Assembly (NCBI GenBank): GCA_964388085.1
Contig: CAYLZW010000190.1
Location: forward strand, 1 to 11,492
Origin: CAYLZW01 sp964388085
Lineage (GTDB): Bacteria > Myxococcota > UBA727 > CAYLZW01
Length of the DNA stretch: 11,492 nt
Reading direction: 5' to 3'
Part shown: one piece after another, positions 1 to 6,963 of the stretch
How positions within the stretch are numbered: position 1 is the stretch's first letter
Layout: each line of letters starts with the position of its first letter
Notes under the pieces: generated by a model
Seen by the model: only the letters and a program-made list of their open reading frames with translations
Databases searched by the model: none
What the model was told of the DNA's origin: nothing
Position numbers and translations under genes: made by a program

Positions 1-2
1 GC

Positions 3-428
3 GAGCTGTTCGTGGTGCCCGATCGCTGCGAGGCGTCCCTCGACGTGCACCTGCCGGCGCACCTCGCGCCCGAGGCCTTCGAGCGGCTCGTCGACGAGGT
101 GCGCCGCGGGCTCGGCGTGCAGCGCGTGGAGCTCGCCTATGAGCGCGTCTGCTGGGGGCCGGGCTACGCCCTCGAGGAGGATCCGCCGCACCTCGAGATC
201 ATGCGGCGCGCCTTCGCAGACGCCGGGTTGCCCTTCGAACCCCAGACCTTCCGCTCGCACTCGGACGCGAGCCACCTGAAGTCCGAGGACGATGACGCGT
301 CGCACCCGCTCGTGTGCGGGCCCGGCCGGCTCGAGGTCGCGCACGCGCGTCATGAGTACGTGGAGCTGCGCGAGATCTGCCAGGCGGCCAGGCTCTATTG
401 CGCGCTCGCCTACCAAGCGTGCCGCTGA
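3..428 (+). CDS. M20-family metallopeptidase, C-terminal part (5' end outside window)
   Basis: This is the C-terminal 141 residues of a zinc-dependent M20 peptidase or deacylase (the ArgE/DapE/carboxypeptidase G2-like group), which hydrolyses amide bonds of small peptides or acylated amino acids. The reading frame is open to the left edge, so the start and most of the catalytic domain are missing. The first residues (VVPDRCEASLDVHLP) match the end of the dimerisation domain. The later SHSDAS segment and the closing GPG...AHARHEYVELRE stretch match the family's last catalytic motif, in which the His after Ala is a zinc ligand. About three extra acidic residues (EDDDAS) lie between the SDA and GPG motifs compared with my recollection of relatives. 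The exact substrate cannot be told from this fragment. Family assignment is fairly sure; subfamily is not. Confidence 0.8.
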   Translation, partial: ELFVVPDRCEASLDVHLPAHLAPEAFERLVDEVRRGLGVQRVELAYERVCWGPGYALEEDPPHLEIMRRAFADAGLPFEPQTFRSHSDASHLKSEDDDASHPLVCGPGRLEVAHARHEYVELREICQAARLYCALAYQACR

Positions 429-575
429 CCGCCGGGGCCGTGCGGTGCGCGCGCGGCACACGGGCGGCGCACGCGCGCGCCGCCGCCGGCATCTTGCAAG
501 TAGCTGAAATCATATCGGAACCGTCATTCGGTGGGTCTGCACGGGGCTTGCTGTGGCACAAGCACCCACGTCTCC

Positions 576-581
576 GGGAGG
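576..581 (+). promoter_or_regulatory. Ribosome binding site fixing the start of the Asp-Ser lipoprotein
   Basis: GGGAGG lies six bases before ATG 588. It favours this ATG over an in-frame start at 531, which would add 19 residues ahead of an otherwise normal lipoprotein signal peptide. Confidence 0.7.
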
Positions 582-587
582 AACCTG

Positions 588-1307
588 ATGACCACCCTTC
601 GTTCGTTCGGCACCGCGCTGGCCCTCTCCGCCATGAGCGCGTTCGCCCTCGGCTGCTCCGCCGGCCTCGATCTCACCCAGTGCTACGACGGCAGCGCCGG
701 CCTCACCTGCGTCGGCGCGAGCGCGCTCTCGTACGATGACCAGGACGTCGACGGCGACGGCGAGGAAGACCCGTTCGTCTGCGCCAACGTCGACCTGCTC
801 ACGGCCGACTCCGACGACGGTGCCGGTGACAGCGACACGGACAGCGACAGCGACAGCGACAGTGACAGCGAGTGCGGCTGTGATGACGCTGACCATGACC
901 ACGACGACGACTCGGACTCCGACACGGACAGCGACTCGGACTCGGACTCGGACTCCGACTCGGACTCGGATTCGGATTCGGATGACGGCGACGGTGACGG
1001 CGTGCCGGACGATGTCGACTGCGATGACGTGCTCGACGACGACTCGGACTCGGACTCGGACAGCGACGACTCGGACTCGGACAGCGACGACTCGGACTCG
1101 GACAGCGACGACTCGGACTCAGACAGCGACTCGGACTCGGACGACGCTGACGACGGCGCGGACGAGGACGAAGAGGACTGTGACGACGACGACGAGGCCG
1201 CCGAGGAGACGGACGTCGACGAGGGCGACACGAACGAGGACGACGGCACGGACGTTCCCGAGGACGGCGCGGAGGAAGACATCTGCCTCGAGTGCATCGG
1301 CGGCTGA
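588..1307 (+). CDS. Asp-Ser repeat lipoprotein, extremely acidic
   Basis: This is a 239-residue predicted lipoprotein of unknown function. Residues 1-23 form a lipoprotein signal peptide (hydrophobic stretch ending FALGC, lipidated Cys23). A short region with Cys32, Cys41 and Cys65 follows, then from about residue 81 the protein is mostly Asp-Ser dipeptides. These are interrupted by ECGCDDADHDHDDD and by one TSP3- or EF-hand-like motif (DGDGDGVPDD) that could bind calcium. The tail is Asp/Glu-rich and ends ICLECIGG. Similar SD tracts occur as stalks in staphylococcal Sdr/ClfA adhesins and in mineral-binding dentin phosphoprotein, so a surface stalk or cation-binding role is possible, but this is inference by composition only. 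The gene stands alone: 159 bp separates it from the upstream peptidase gene, with a more AT-rich patch at about 492-535 that may hold the promoter, and its stop is 13 bp from a convergent gene. I recognise no domain with confidence. Confidence 0.75.
   Translation: MTTLRSFGTALALSAMSAFALGCSAGLDLTQCYDGSAGLTCVGASALSYDDQDVDGDGEEDPFVCANVDLLTADSDDGAGDSDTDSDSDSDSDSECGCDDADHDHDDDSDSDTDSDSDSDSDSDSDSDSDSDDGDGDGVPDDVDCDDVLDDDSDSDSDSDDSDSDSDDSDSDSDDSDSDSDSDSDDADDGADEDEEDCDDDDEAAEETDVDEGDTNEDDGTDVPEDGAEEDICLECIGG
1044..1127 (+). repeat. 21-bp tandem repeat inside the Asp-Ser coding region
   Basis: Units at 1065-1085, 1086-1106 and 1107-1127 are GACGACTCGGACTCGGACAGC, the third with one base changed. The unit at 1044-1064 differs only in its first codon. 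Each unit encodes DDSDSDS. The length is a multiple of three, so changes in copy number keep the frame. Looser GACTCG hexamer runs lie just upstream at about 920-980. Confidence 0.85.
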
Positions 1308-1320
1308 GCCGTCCTGACGC

Positions 1321-2502
1321 TCAAGGCCCCTTCGCGGATGGCTTCCAGGGAGCCTCGAGGTGCACGGCGATATCGTCGCCCCGCACCTCGGGGCTCTTGT
1401 CATAGCGGCCGCTTCGCCTGCGATCGGGGCCGAAGCTGTAGAGCGTGATGCGCTGGTGCTTGCGCGACCAGGCGATCCAATACGGGTTGCTCCACGGGTC
1501 GAGGAACCAGCGCTGCCGCTCGCCAGCCGCGTCGTCGTCGTCGAGCCGGAAGTAGCCCGCGCGTCCGGCGGTGAAGACGCGCTTGTGCACGCTGCGCTTC
1601 TTCTCGAGCCGACGCTCCGACAGCGCGCCCTCTCGCGACAGGTCGCGCGCGAGCTGCTCGAGCTCCTGGCTCGCCAGGGCCACCCGCTCCTCGTCCGAGC
1701 CATAGAGCACGCGGTCGACGACGACCGGCGTCAACCCGCCGAGCGCGAGCACGCCGCCGACCAGCGCCGGCACGAGCAGGCGCCGCGGGCGCTCGGACAA
1801 GAGCGCTCCCGTCGCGACGAAGCAGAGCCCGAACACGAGCTCGGCCGCCTCTCCCGTCAGCGAGACCGGATAGGCGAGCTCCGCCGCGGCCACCACGAGG
1901 AAGCTCGGCGCGAGCAGCGCCGGAGGTGCGACGGCGGCGCTCGCCAGCAAGAGCGCGCTCTTCGAGCGAGACAGCCAGGGGCGCACGAGCGGCAAGAGCC
2001 CGCCGTAGAACAACGCGAGCAGCGCGAGGAAGTAGCGCGTGTCGAGCTCGAGGCCGCCGACGTCGCGGTTGGTCAGCAGGTTGTGGACGTTCAGCTCTTG
2101 CTGGAAGTTGTGCTCGAGGAACAGCGCCGGCGGCTCGATGGCGAACAGCCGCTGGCCCCAGGAGATCTCCTCGCCGGCGACGAACACGCAAAACAGCGCC
2201 ACCGACGTGAAGGCGAGCCGCGTGAGCCAAGGGTCCTGGCGCCGCAGCCCTCGTCGGGCGTACAGCAGCGCGGCGATGCCGAAGGCGAACACGGTGGCCC
2301 ACTCGGCGGGCCCGTCCTCTTGCAGGAAGCCGCGGAAGGTGCGCGAGCTCGTCAGCGCGACGACGCTGAGCAGCAGGGCGACGACGAGACAGGAGGCGGA
2401 GGCGAGCACGCCGCCGAGGTCGCTCGTGAGCGCGCGCGCGTGCGAGCGGACGGCGCTGGCGAGCGCTACGACGAGCAGCAGGGCGCCGATGACGTCGAGC
2501 AC
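1321..2502 (-). CDS. Polytopic membrane protein with C-terminal GspG-like domain
   Basis: This is a 393-residue inner-membrane protein of unknown function. Hydrophobic helices lie at about 1-18, 31-51, 67-83, 96-113, 155-173, 182-212 (one or two), 220-236 and 242-264. Between helices is a strongly patterned segment, GEEISWGQRLF (110-120) followed by NFQQELNVHN (132-141), which I recall from uncharacterised bacterial membrane proteins. After the last helix, residues 272-300 are charged and helical, and 310-383 resemble the globular end of type II secretion pseudopilin GspG: DPWSNPYW (335-342), then LYSFGPDRRRSG (354-365) and GDDI (375-378), placed like the DPWGNPY, SLGADG and DI motifs of GspG. 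No N-terminal prepilin signal is present, so it is not an ordinary pseudopilin. The start is GTG, eight bases after the TGA of the upstream lipoprotein gene, with a weak AAGG about 11 bases upstream. It is the last gene of the minus-strand run. Confidence 0.75.
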   Translation of the reverse strand: MLDVIGALLLVVALASAVRSHARALTSDLGGVLASASCLVVALLLSVVALTSSRTFRGFLQEDGPAEWATVFAFGIAALLYARRGLRRQDPWLTRLAFTSVALFCVFVAGEEISWGQRLFAIEPPALFLEHNFQQELNVHNLLTNRDVGGLELDTRYFLALLALFYGGLLPLVRPWLSRSKSALLLASAAVAPPALLAPSFLVVAAAELAYPVSLTGEAAELVFGLCFVATGALLSERPRRLLVPALVGGVLALGGLTPVVVDRVLYGSDEERVALASQELEQLARDLSREGALSERRLEKKRSVHKRVFTAGRAGYFRLDDDDAAGERQRWFLDPWSNPYWIAWSRKHQRITLYSFGPDRRRSGRYDKSPEVRGDDIAVHLEAPWKPSAKGP

Positions 2503-2509
2503 CAGGGCG

Positions 2510-2950
2510 TCAACCTTGCGGCAGCTCGAGCGTGTCCGCCGCCATCCAGCCGTCGTCGGTGCGCAGCCAGGTCTGCGTCACGGTGGCGCTGCGCAGCTGC
2601 ATGGAGGAGCGCTCCACCCAGCTCACCAGCAGCGTCACGCGGGCCTTGTCGTGCTCGAGATCGTCCTGCATGTCGACGATCTCGAGATCCTGCAGCTGCA
2701 GCTCCTGGCCGCGCTCGGTCCAGTCGGCCACGAACGACTCGCGGATGTCCGGGTGCATGCGCGCCGCCGCGGCGGACAGCCGGCTCCAGCGCAGATCGTT
2801 GTAGTAGTAGTGGGTCGCCTCCTGCAGCTCCTTCATCCCGTGCGCGTGCTTGCCGCACGACGACGAGAGCAGGCCGCCGCCCAGCAGCGAGAGGCACAGC
2901 AGCGAGGAGGAGAGCAGCCGGCGAGCGCCTTTGCTGCGATAGGGGTTCAT
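2510..2950 (-). CDS. NTF2-like lipoprotein
   Basis: This 146-residue protein has an N-terminal signal (basic MNPYRSKGARR, then a hydrophobic stretch) ending LLSSSC, so Cys32 is a probable lipidation site, although Ser at -3 is not ideal for a lipobox. The mature part looks like a small NTF2/SnoaL-fold domain: an N-terminal helix (KELQEATHYYYNDLRW), the MHPDIRESF segment resembling the HPxxRxxF pattern of such lipoproteins, then alternating strands ending in TQTWLRTDDGWMAAD. These folds often bind small ligands or act as accessory domains, and no catalytic residues stand out. Its ATG overlaps the TGA of the upstream gene (ATGA, 2947-2950), which suggests translational coupling, and it is followed closely by the GspG-like membrane protein gene. 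Fold assignment is moderate and based on pattern only. Confidence 0.7.
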   Translation of the reverse strand: MNPYRSKGARRLLSSSLLCLSLLGGGLLSSSCGKHAHGMKELQEATHYYYNDLRWSRLSAAAARMHPDIRESFVADWTERGQELQLQDLEIVDMQDDLEHDKARVTLLVSWVERSSMQLRSATVTQTWLRTDDGWMAADTLELPQG

Positions 2951-3300
2951 TCGGCTCCCTCGTCGCTCACGGGGAGCGCGTCGTCGGTGAAGAACGCGCT
3001 CAGCGTCGCGAAGGCGTCGTACACGTTCGTGATGTGCGCCTGCAGCGCGCGCTTGTCATCTTGCGCCAAGGCGGAGGCGTTCACGCGCTGCTCGAGCACG
3101 CGCAGCTTGTCGCGGCAGCCGATGAGCTTCTTGACCACCTGATCGGCGGGTACGGCCTTGTCTTGCAGGCCTTCCTCGCGCGGTCTGACGACGAGCTCGG
3201 CGCCGTCGGTCGGCAGCGGCCGCTCGGGGGGCAGGCGTCCGAGGGCGCGCAGACCCTTGGTCATCGCCGCCGTGCTCTGCAGCTTGCCGTCGTCGGACAT
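2947..3300 (-). CDS. Small hypothetical protein, helical
   Basis: This is a soluble protein of 117 residues that I do not recognise. It has no signal peptide or membrane segment. Residues 1-55 are Pro- and Arg-rich and probably flexible, with SDDGKLQSTAAMTKGLRALG near the start. About residues 56-105 form charged helices (VVKKLIGCRDKLRVLEQRVN, then DDKRALQAHITNVYDAFATL), which may make a helical hairpin or short coiled coil. The tail is acidic. I chose ATG 3300; a TTG at 3330 in the same frame would add ten residues and leave only 7 bp after the DUF486 gene. Neither start has a clear ribosome binding site. Its TGA overlaps the ATG of the lipoprotein gene behind it by four bases, so the two are probably made together. 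Confidence 0.6.
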   Translation of the reverse strand: MSDDGKLQSTAAMTKGLRALGRLPPERPLPTDGAELVVRPREEGLQDKAVPADQVVKKLIGCRDKLRVLEQRVNASALAQDDKRALQAHITNVYDAFATLSAFFTDDALPVSDEGAE

Positions 3301-3337
3301 GCTGGTTTTGTCGCGCGCCCGCTGGCCCAAGTCAACG

Positions 3338-3691
3338 TCATGGGCCCGCCGGCACCGCGGCCGGCGAGGGCAGGAACACGAGGTACACCGCCGCCACGAG
3401 GAGCGCGAAGGCGGCCACGTGGTTCCACGCCACGCGCTCTTTCAGCCACAAGAGCGAGAAGCCGGCGAACACTGTCAGCGACACGACCTCTTGCATGACC
3501 TTGAGCTGCGTGACGCTGAAGGTGCCGTGCCCCAGGCGGTTCGCGGGCACCGCCAGGCAGTACTCGAAGAAGGCGATGCCCCAGCTGACGAGCACGACCT
3601 TCCAGAGGGCCACCTCCTTGAAGCGGAGGTGGCCGTACCAAGCGAACGTCATGAACACATTGCTGACGAGGAGCAACGCGACGGTGCGCAT
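3338..3691 (-). CDS. DUF486 (DMT-like) small membrane protein
   Basis: This 117-residue inner-membrane protein belongs to the DUF486 family, related to the drug/metabolite transporter superfamily. Family features seen are the N-terminal LLLVSNVFMTFAWYGHL, then VLVSWGIAFFEYCLAVPANR with the conserved FEYC...VPANR core, the FSVTQLKVMQEVVSLTVFA segment, and a last helix ending VYLVFLP. Four helices lie at about 2-18, 29-48, 66-82 and 88-107. Length is normal for the family and no substrate is established. The ATG is preceded by a weak GGAG about ten bases upstream. The gap to the OmpA-type gene ahead of it is filled mostly by the 13-bp tandem array, so whether it shares that gene's transcript is unclear. 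Confidence 0.9.
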   Translation of the reverse strand: MRTVALLLVSNVFMTFAWYGHLRFKEVALWKVVLVSWGIAFFEYCLAVPANRLGHGTFSVTQLKVMQEVVSLTVFAGFSLLWLKERVAWNHVAAFALLVAAVYLVFLPSPAAVPAGP

Positions 3692-3715
3692 ATGTAGGGC
3701 AGCTCCAGGGCTACC

Positions 3716-3801
3716 TATCGACGCTGTGTATCGACGCTATCTATCGACGCTGACTATCGACACTATCTATCGACGCTGTGTATCGACACTATCTATCGAC
3801 G

Positions 3802-3819
<18 letters not shown>
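3716..3819. repeat. Eight tandem copies of a 13-bp repeat
   Basis: On the plus strand the units start at 3716, 3729, 3742, 3755, 3768, 3781, 3794 and 3807, each exactly 13 bases. They share TATCGAC, then a G or A, then CT, followed by one of three endings: GTG, ATC or GAC. The last unit, TATCGACGTTGAA, is the least regular. It is also coding: read on the minus strand it supplies the F-N-V-D codons of the OmpA-type gene, whose TAG stop (3802-3804) falls in the seventh unit. The remaining copies lie in the gap before the DUF486 gene. A degraded CTACC just left of 3716 may be the remnant of another copy. Confidence 0.95.
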
Positions 3820-5309
<1,490 letters not shown>

Positions 5310-5313
<4 letters not shown>

Positions 5314-5816
5314 TCAGGCTGTTCGGGCGAGATGGGGACGATCTCGACGCCAACCGGCGCACCGTCACTGCTCGACGGCTGCTTCTGGATGATCACCTTC
5401 GGCTTCGGCGACTCTTCGTATTCGGCCGCCGGTGACGACGACACGTCCACCGGCAGAGCGCCCGGCGCGCGCAGCTTGTCACGCTGCTCCACCGCGCGGG
5501 CCTTGGCCTTGACGGCGAATTCCTGCGCCTTGAAGGCGTAATCGATGGCCGGGCCGAAGTCGGCGTAGCCCTGCTCCTCGCGCGCCTTGGCGAGATACTC
5601 GCTCGACGCCGTGTACTCGTACACCGCGTACTTCTCGGCCTCGGCTGCGGAGGCGCCGTCGAGCTCCGCCTGCGCGGAGACGATGAGGTACGTCGACATC
5701 AGCGGACCGCAGCCCAAAAACGCCGGCAGCAGGAGCGCGAACGCGAGCGCCCGCGCCGCGCGACGCACCTTCAGAACCCGCTCGAGAGGCCCACAGAGCC
5801 CTACGTATCGTCGCAT
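5310..5816 (-). CDS. DUF4398 domain lipoprotein
   Basis: This 168-residue predicted outer-membrane lipoprotein has a basic, rather long n-region, a hydrophobic stretch (RALAFALLLPAFLGC) and Cys36 as the lipid site. Residues 41-115 are helical and resemble DUF4398: an AQAELDGASAAEAEKYAVYE region, then YLAKAREEQGYADFGPAIDY and AFKAQEFAVKAKARAVEQ. The remaining 50 residues are Pro/Ser/Glu-rich and probably disordered. The ATG at 5816 has GAGGG six bases upstream, which supports it over a GTG at 5768. It is the first gene of the minus-strand run and overlaps the start of the OmpA-type gene, which carries a similar N-terminal helical region, so the two products may bind each other. The role of DUF4398 is not established. 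Confidence 0.85.
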
Positions 5817-5820
5817 ACCT

Positions 5821-5859
5821 ACCCTCGTGCTCGGGATAGCGCGCCCGCTCGCCGAGGGT
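5821..5859 (-). promoter_or_regulatory. Ribosome binding site inside a 7-bp inverted repeat
   Basis: On the minus strand, CGAGGGT (5827-5821) contains the GAGGG ribosome binding site of the DUF4398 gene. Its exact reverse complement, ACCCTCG, lies upstream at 5859-5853, with 25 bases between that hold a smaller CGGG/CCCG pair. If transcription begins before 5859 the leader could fold and hide the binding site. A 7-bp match in GC-rich DNA can arise by chance, so this is tentative. Confidence 0.3.
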
Positions 5860-5931
5860 CAAGAAAGCCGGGGCATCAGCCGCCGGCGAGTGGAGTTTCC
5901 GCCGCGCAAGCGCTACGCGAGAGCCAAGCCT

Positions 5932-6405
5932 ATGAGACACATCGCGCTCAGCGCGGGGCCGTTCAAGGTCGCGCTGCCTCTCATCAGCATCCGGCAGCTG
6001 CTCGACATGGGCGGCGAGAAGTCCTTTGCCCCCATGGATCCGCGCGCCCTCGGCGTCGCGCCCATCTCGCTGGCGCGCCTGCTCGGCGAGGAGCCGAGCA
6101 CGAGCCGGCCGGCGCTGTTGCTCTTCGACGGACACACGGGGCCGGTGCTGCTCACCGCCTGCACGCTCGACGGCATCTTCGAGCCGAAGCCCGCTGACAT
6201 CGCGCCGCTGCCGAAGGCGGTGGCGGTGCGCTGGCCGGACCTCATCAAGGGCACCGTGCGCCACGAGGCCGCCGTCCGCCTGGTGCTCGATCCGCACGTG
6301 CTCATGGGCGTCGTCGAGGTGCGTCAGGCCGAGCTCGCCGAGGACGATCCCGCCGCCGCCGCGCTCTTCGACGTACCCGCCGGCGACGAGAGGGGGAGGC
6401 CGTGA
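5932..6405 (+). CDS. Divergent CheW-like protein (first of pair)
   Basis: This 157-residue protein has a weak CheW-like pattern. CheW proteins are SH3-like adaptors that join chemoreceptors to the kinase CheA. Seen here are an opening strand pair (IALSAGPFKVALPLISIRQLL), APISLARLLGE (residues 43-53) placed like the PVIDL segment of CheW, PALLLFDGHTGPVLLTACTLDGI placed like the core strands that end in the VD.V motif, and LDPHVLMGVVEV near the end, matching the last strand and helix. The usual first-half GI.NLRG motif is missing, replaced by a Pro/Asp-rich stretch, so normal kinase binding may be lost. ATG 5932 has only a weak GAGAG upstream. The stop overlaps the GTG of the next gene, a second CheW-like protein, and both point the same way as a receiver gene. 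Assignment rests partly on the neighbour. Confidence 0.6.
   Translation: MRHIALSAGPFKVALPLISIRQLLDMGGEKSFAPMDPRALGVAPISLARLLGEEPSTSRPALLLFDGHTGPVLLTACTLDGIFEPKPADIAPLPKAVAVRWPDLIKGTVRHEAAVRLVLDPHVLMGVVEVRQAELAEDDPAAAALFDVPAGDERGRP
6390..6398 (+). promoter_or_regulatory. Strong ribosome binding site for the second CheW-like gene
   Basis: A purine run containing GAGGGGGAGG ends just before GTG 6402. It sits inside the last codons of the first CheW-like gene and supports the GTG start and the four-base overlap (GTGA). Confidence 0.6.
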
Positions 6406-6887
6406 GCGTAAACCCGTCCGCGCAACAGATGCTGCTCTTCGAGGCCGGCGGCCTGCCGCTCGGCATCTTCGTCGCGGAGGTGACCCGGCTCTTGCTCGAG
6501 GAGTCGCTGACACCCGTGCCCTTCGCCCACCCGGCCATGGCGGGGCTCATCGACGGCGGCTCCCTCGGCGCGCTGCCCGTGTTCGATCTGCACGGCCTGT
6601 TCTCCGGCACGCCGCCCGAGCGCACGGTCTCGGGCGCGACGGTCGCCGTCTTCACCACGGAGCGTGGACCCGTGGGCCTGCGCATGGAGCGCCGCACGAC
6701 GACGGCGAGCTTTCGCTATCTCGACGATCCGGCCGAGGAGGCCGAGCGCCTCGACGCGCTGCCCGAGATCGCGCGGCGCGTGCTGATGGGCGTGGGCGAC
6801 AGCGAGGCGGGGCCGTTCTATTTCTTCTCGCCCGAGGCGTTCGTCCTGGCGCTCGACCTCGGCCGCGCCGCCCGCCCTGCATCGTGA
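6402..6887 (+). CDS. CheW-like protein (second of pair)
   Basis: This 161-residue single-domain protein matches the CheW pattern better than its upstream neighbour. It opens with QMLLFEAGGLPLGIFVAEVTRLL (the LPLxIxxVxxLL first strands), has PVPFAHPAMAGLIDGGSLGALPVFDLHGL (residues 32-60, equivalent to the vP..p..i.Gi...rG..iPvidL stretch), and VAVFTTERGPVGLRME, the strand that carries the VD.V motif in true CheW. The C-terminal FYFFSPEAFVLALDL fits the last helix. The usual NLRG is IDGG and the VD.V is changed, so it is a divergent adaptor and contacts with CheA or receptors cannot be assumed. Translation probably couples to the upstream gene through GTGA. A 76-bp gap leads to the receiver gene, so all three may share one transcript. 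Confidence 0.7.
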   Translation: MSVNPSAQQMLLFEAGGLPLGIFVAEVTRLLLEESLTPVPFAHPAMAGLIDGGSLGALPVFDLHGLFSGTPPERTVSGATVAVFTTERGPVGLRMERRTTTASFRYLDDPAEEAERLDALPEIARRVLMGVGDSEAGPFYFFSPEAFVLALDLGRAARPAS

Positions 6888-6963
6888 CAGGGGGGTGCGG
6901 ACACACGCTGGCGATTGTGCCGAAAGCGCAGTATTTCCCGGTTTCCCCGCTGCGAGGAAGGGC

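Noticed and set aside
441..487. GC-rich hairpin after the M20 peptidase gene as a terminator
   Set aside because: Alternating GC/CG runs can pair in several registers, and no T tract follows. I cannot separate it from base composition.
683..1324. Minus-strand Ser/Glu-rich frame opposite the Asp-Ser gene
   Set aside because: It is the complement of the GAC-TCG repeats, has no ribosome binding site or signal, and the plus-strand product has a proper start and lipobox.
1360..3498. Long open plus-strand frame (about 700 codons) opposite the membrane protein and lipoprotein genes
   Set aside because: Its translation is Arg/Glu/Ala-rich low complexity with no motifs, while the minus strand gives proteins with signal peptides, membrane helices and family motifs. 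Such frames are expected in very GC-rich DNA.
6888..6963. Sigma-54 type promoter before the receiver gene (TGGC and later GC bases near 6909-6930)
   Set aside because: The spacing between the GG and GC elements does not fit the sigma-54 consensus, and no convincing sigma-70 pair is present.
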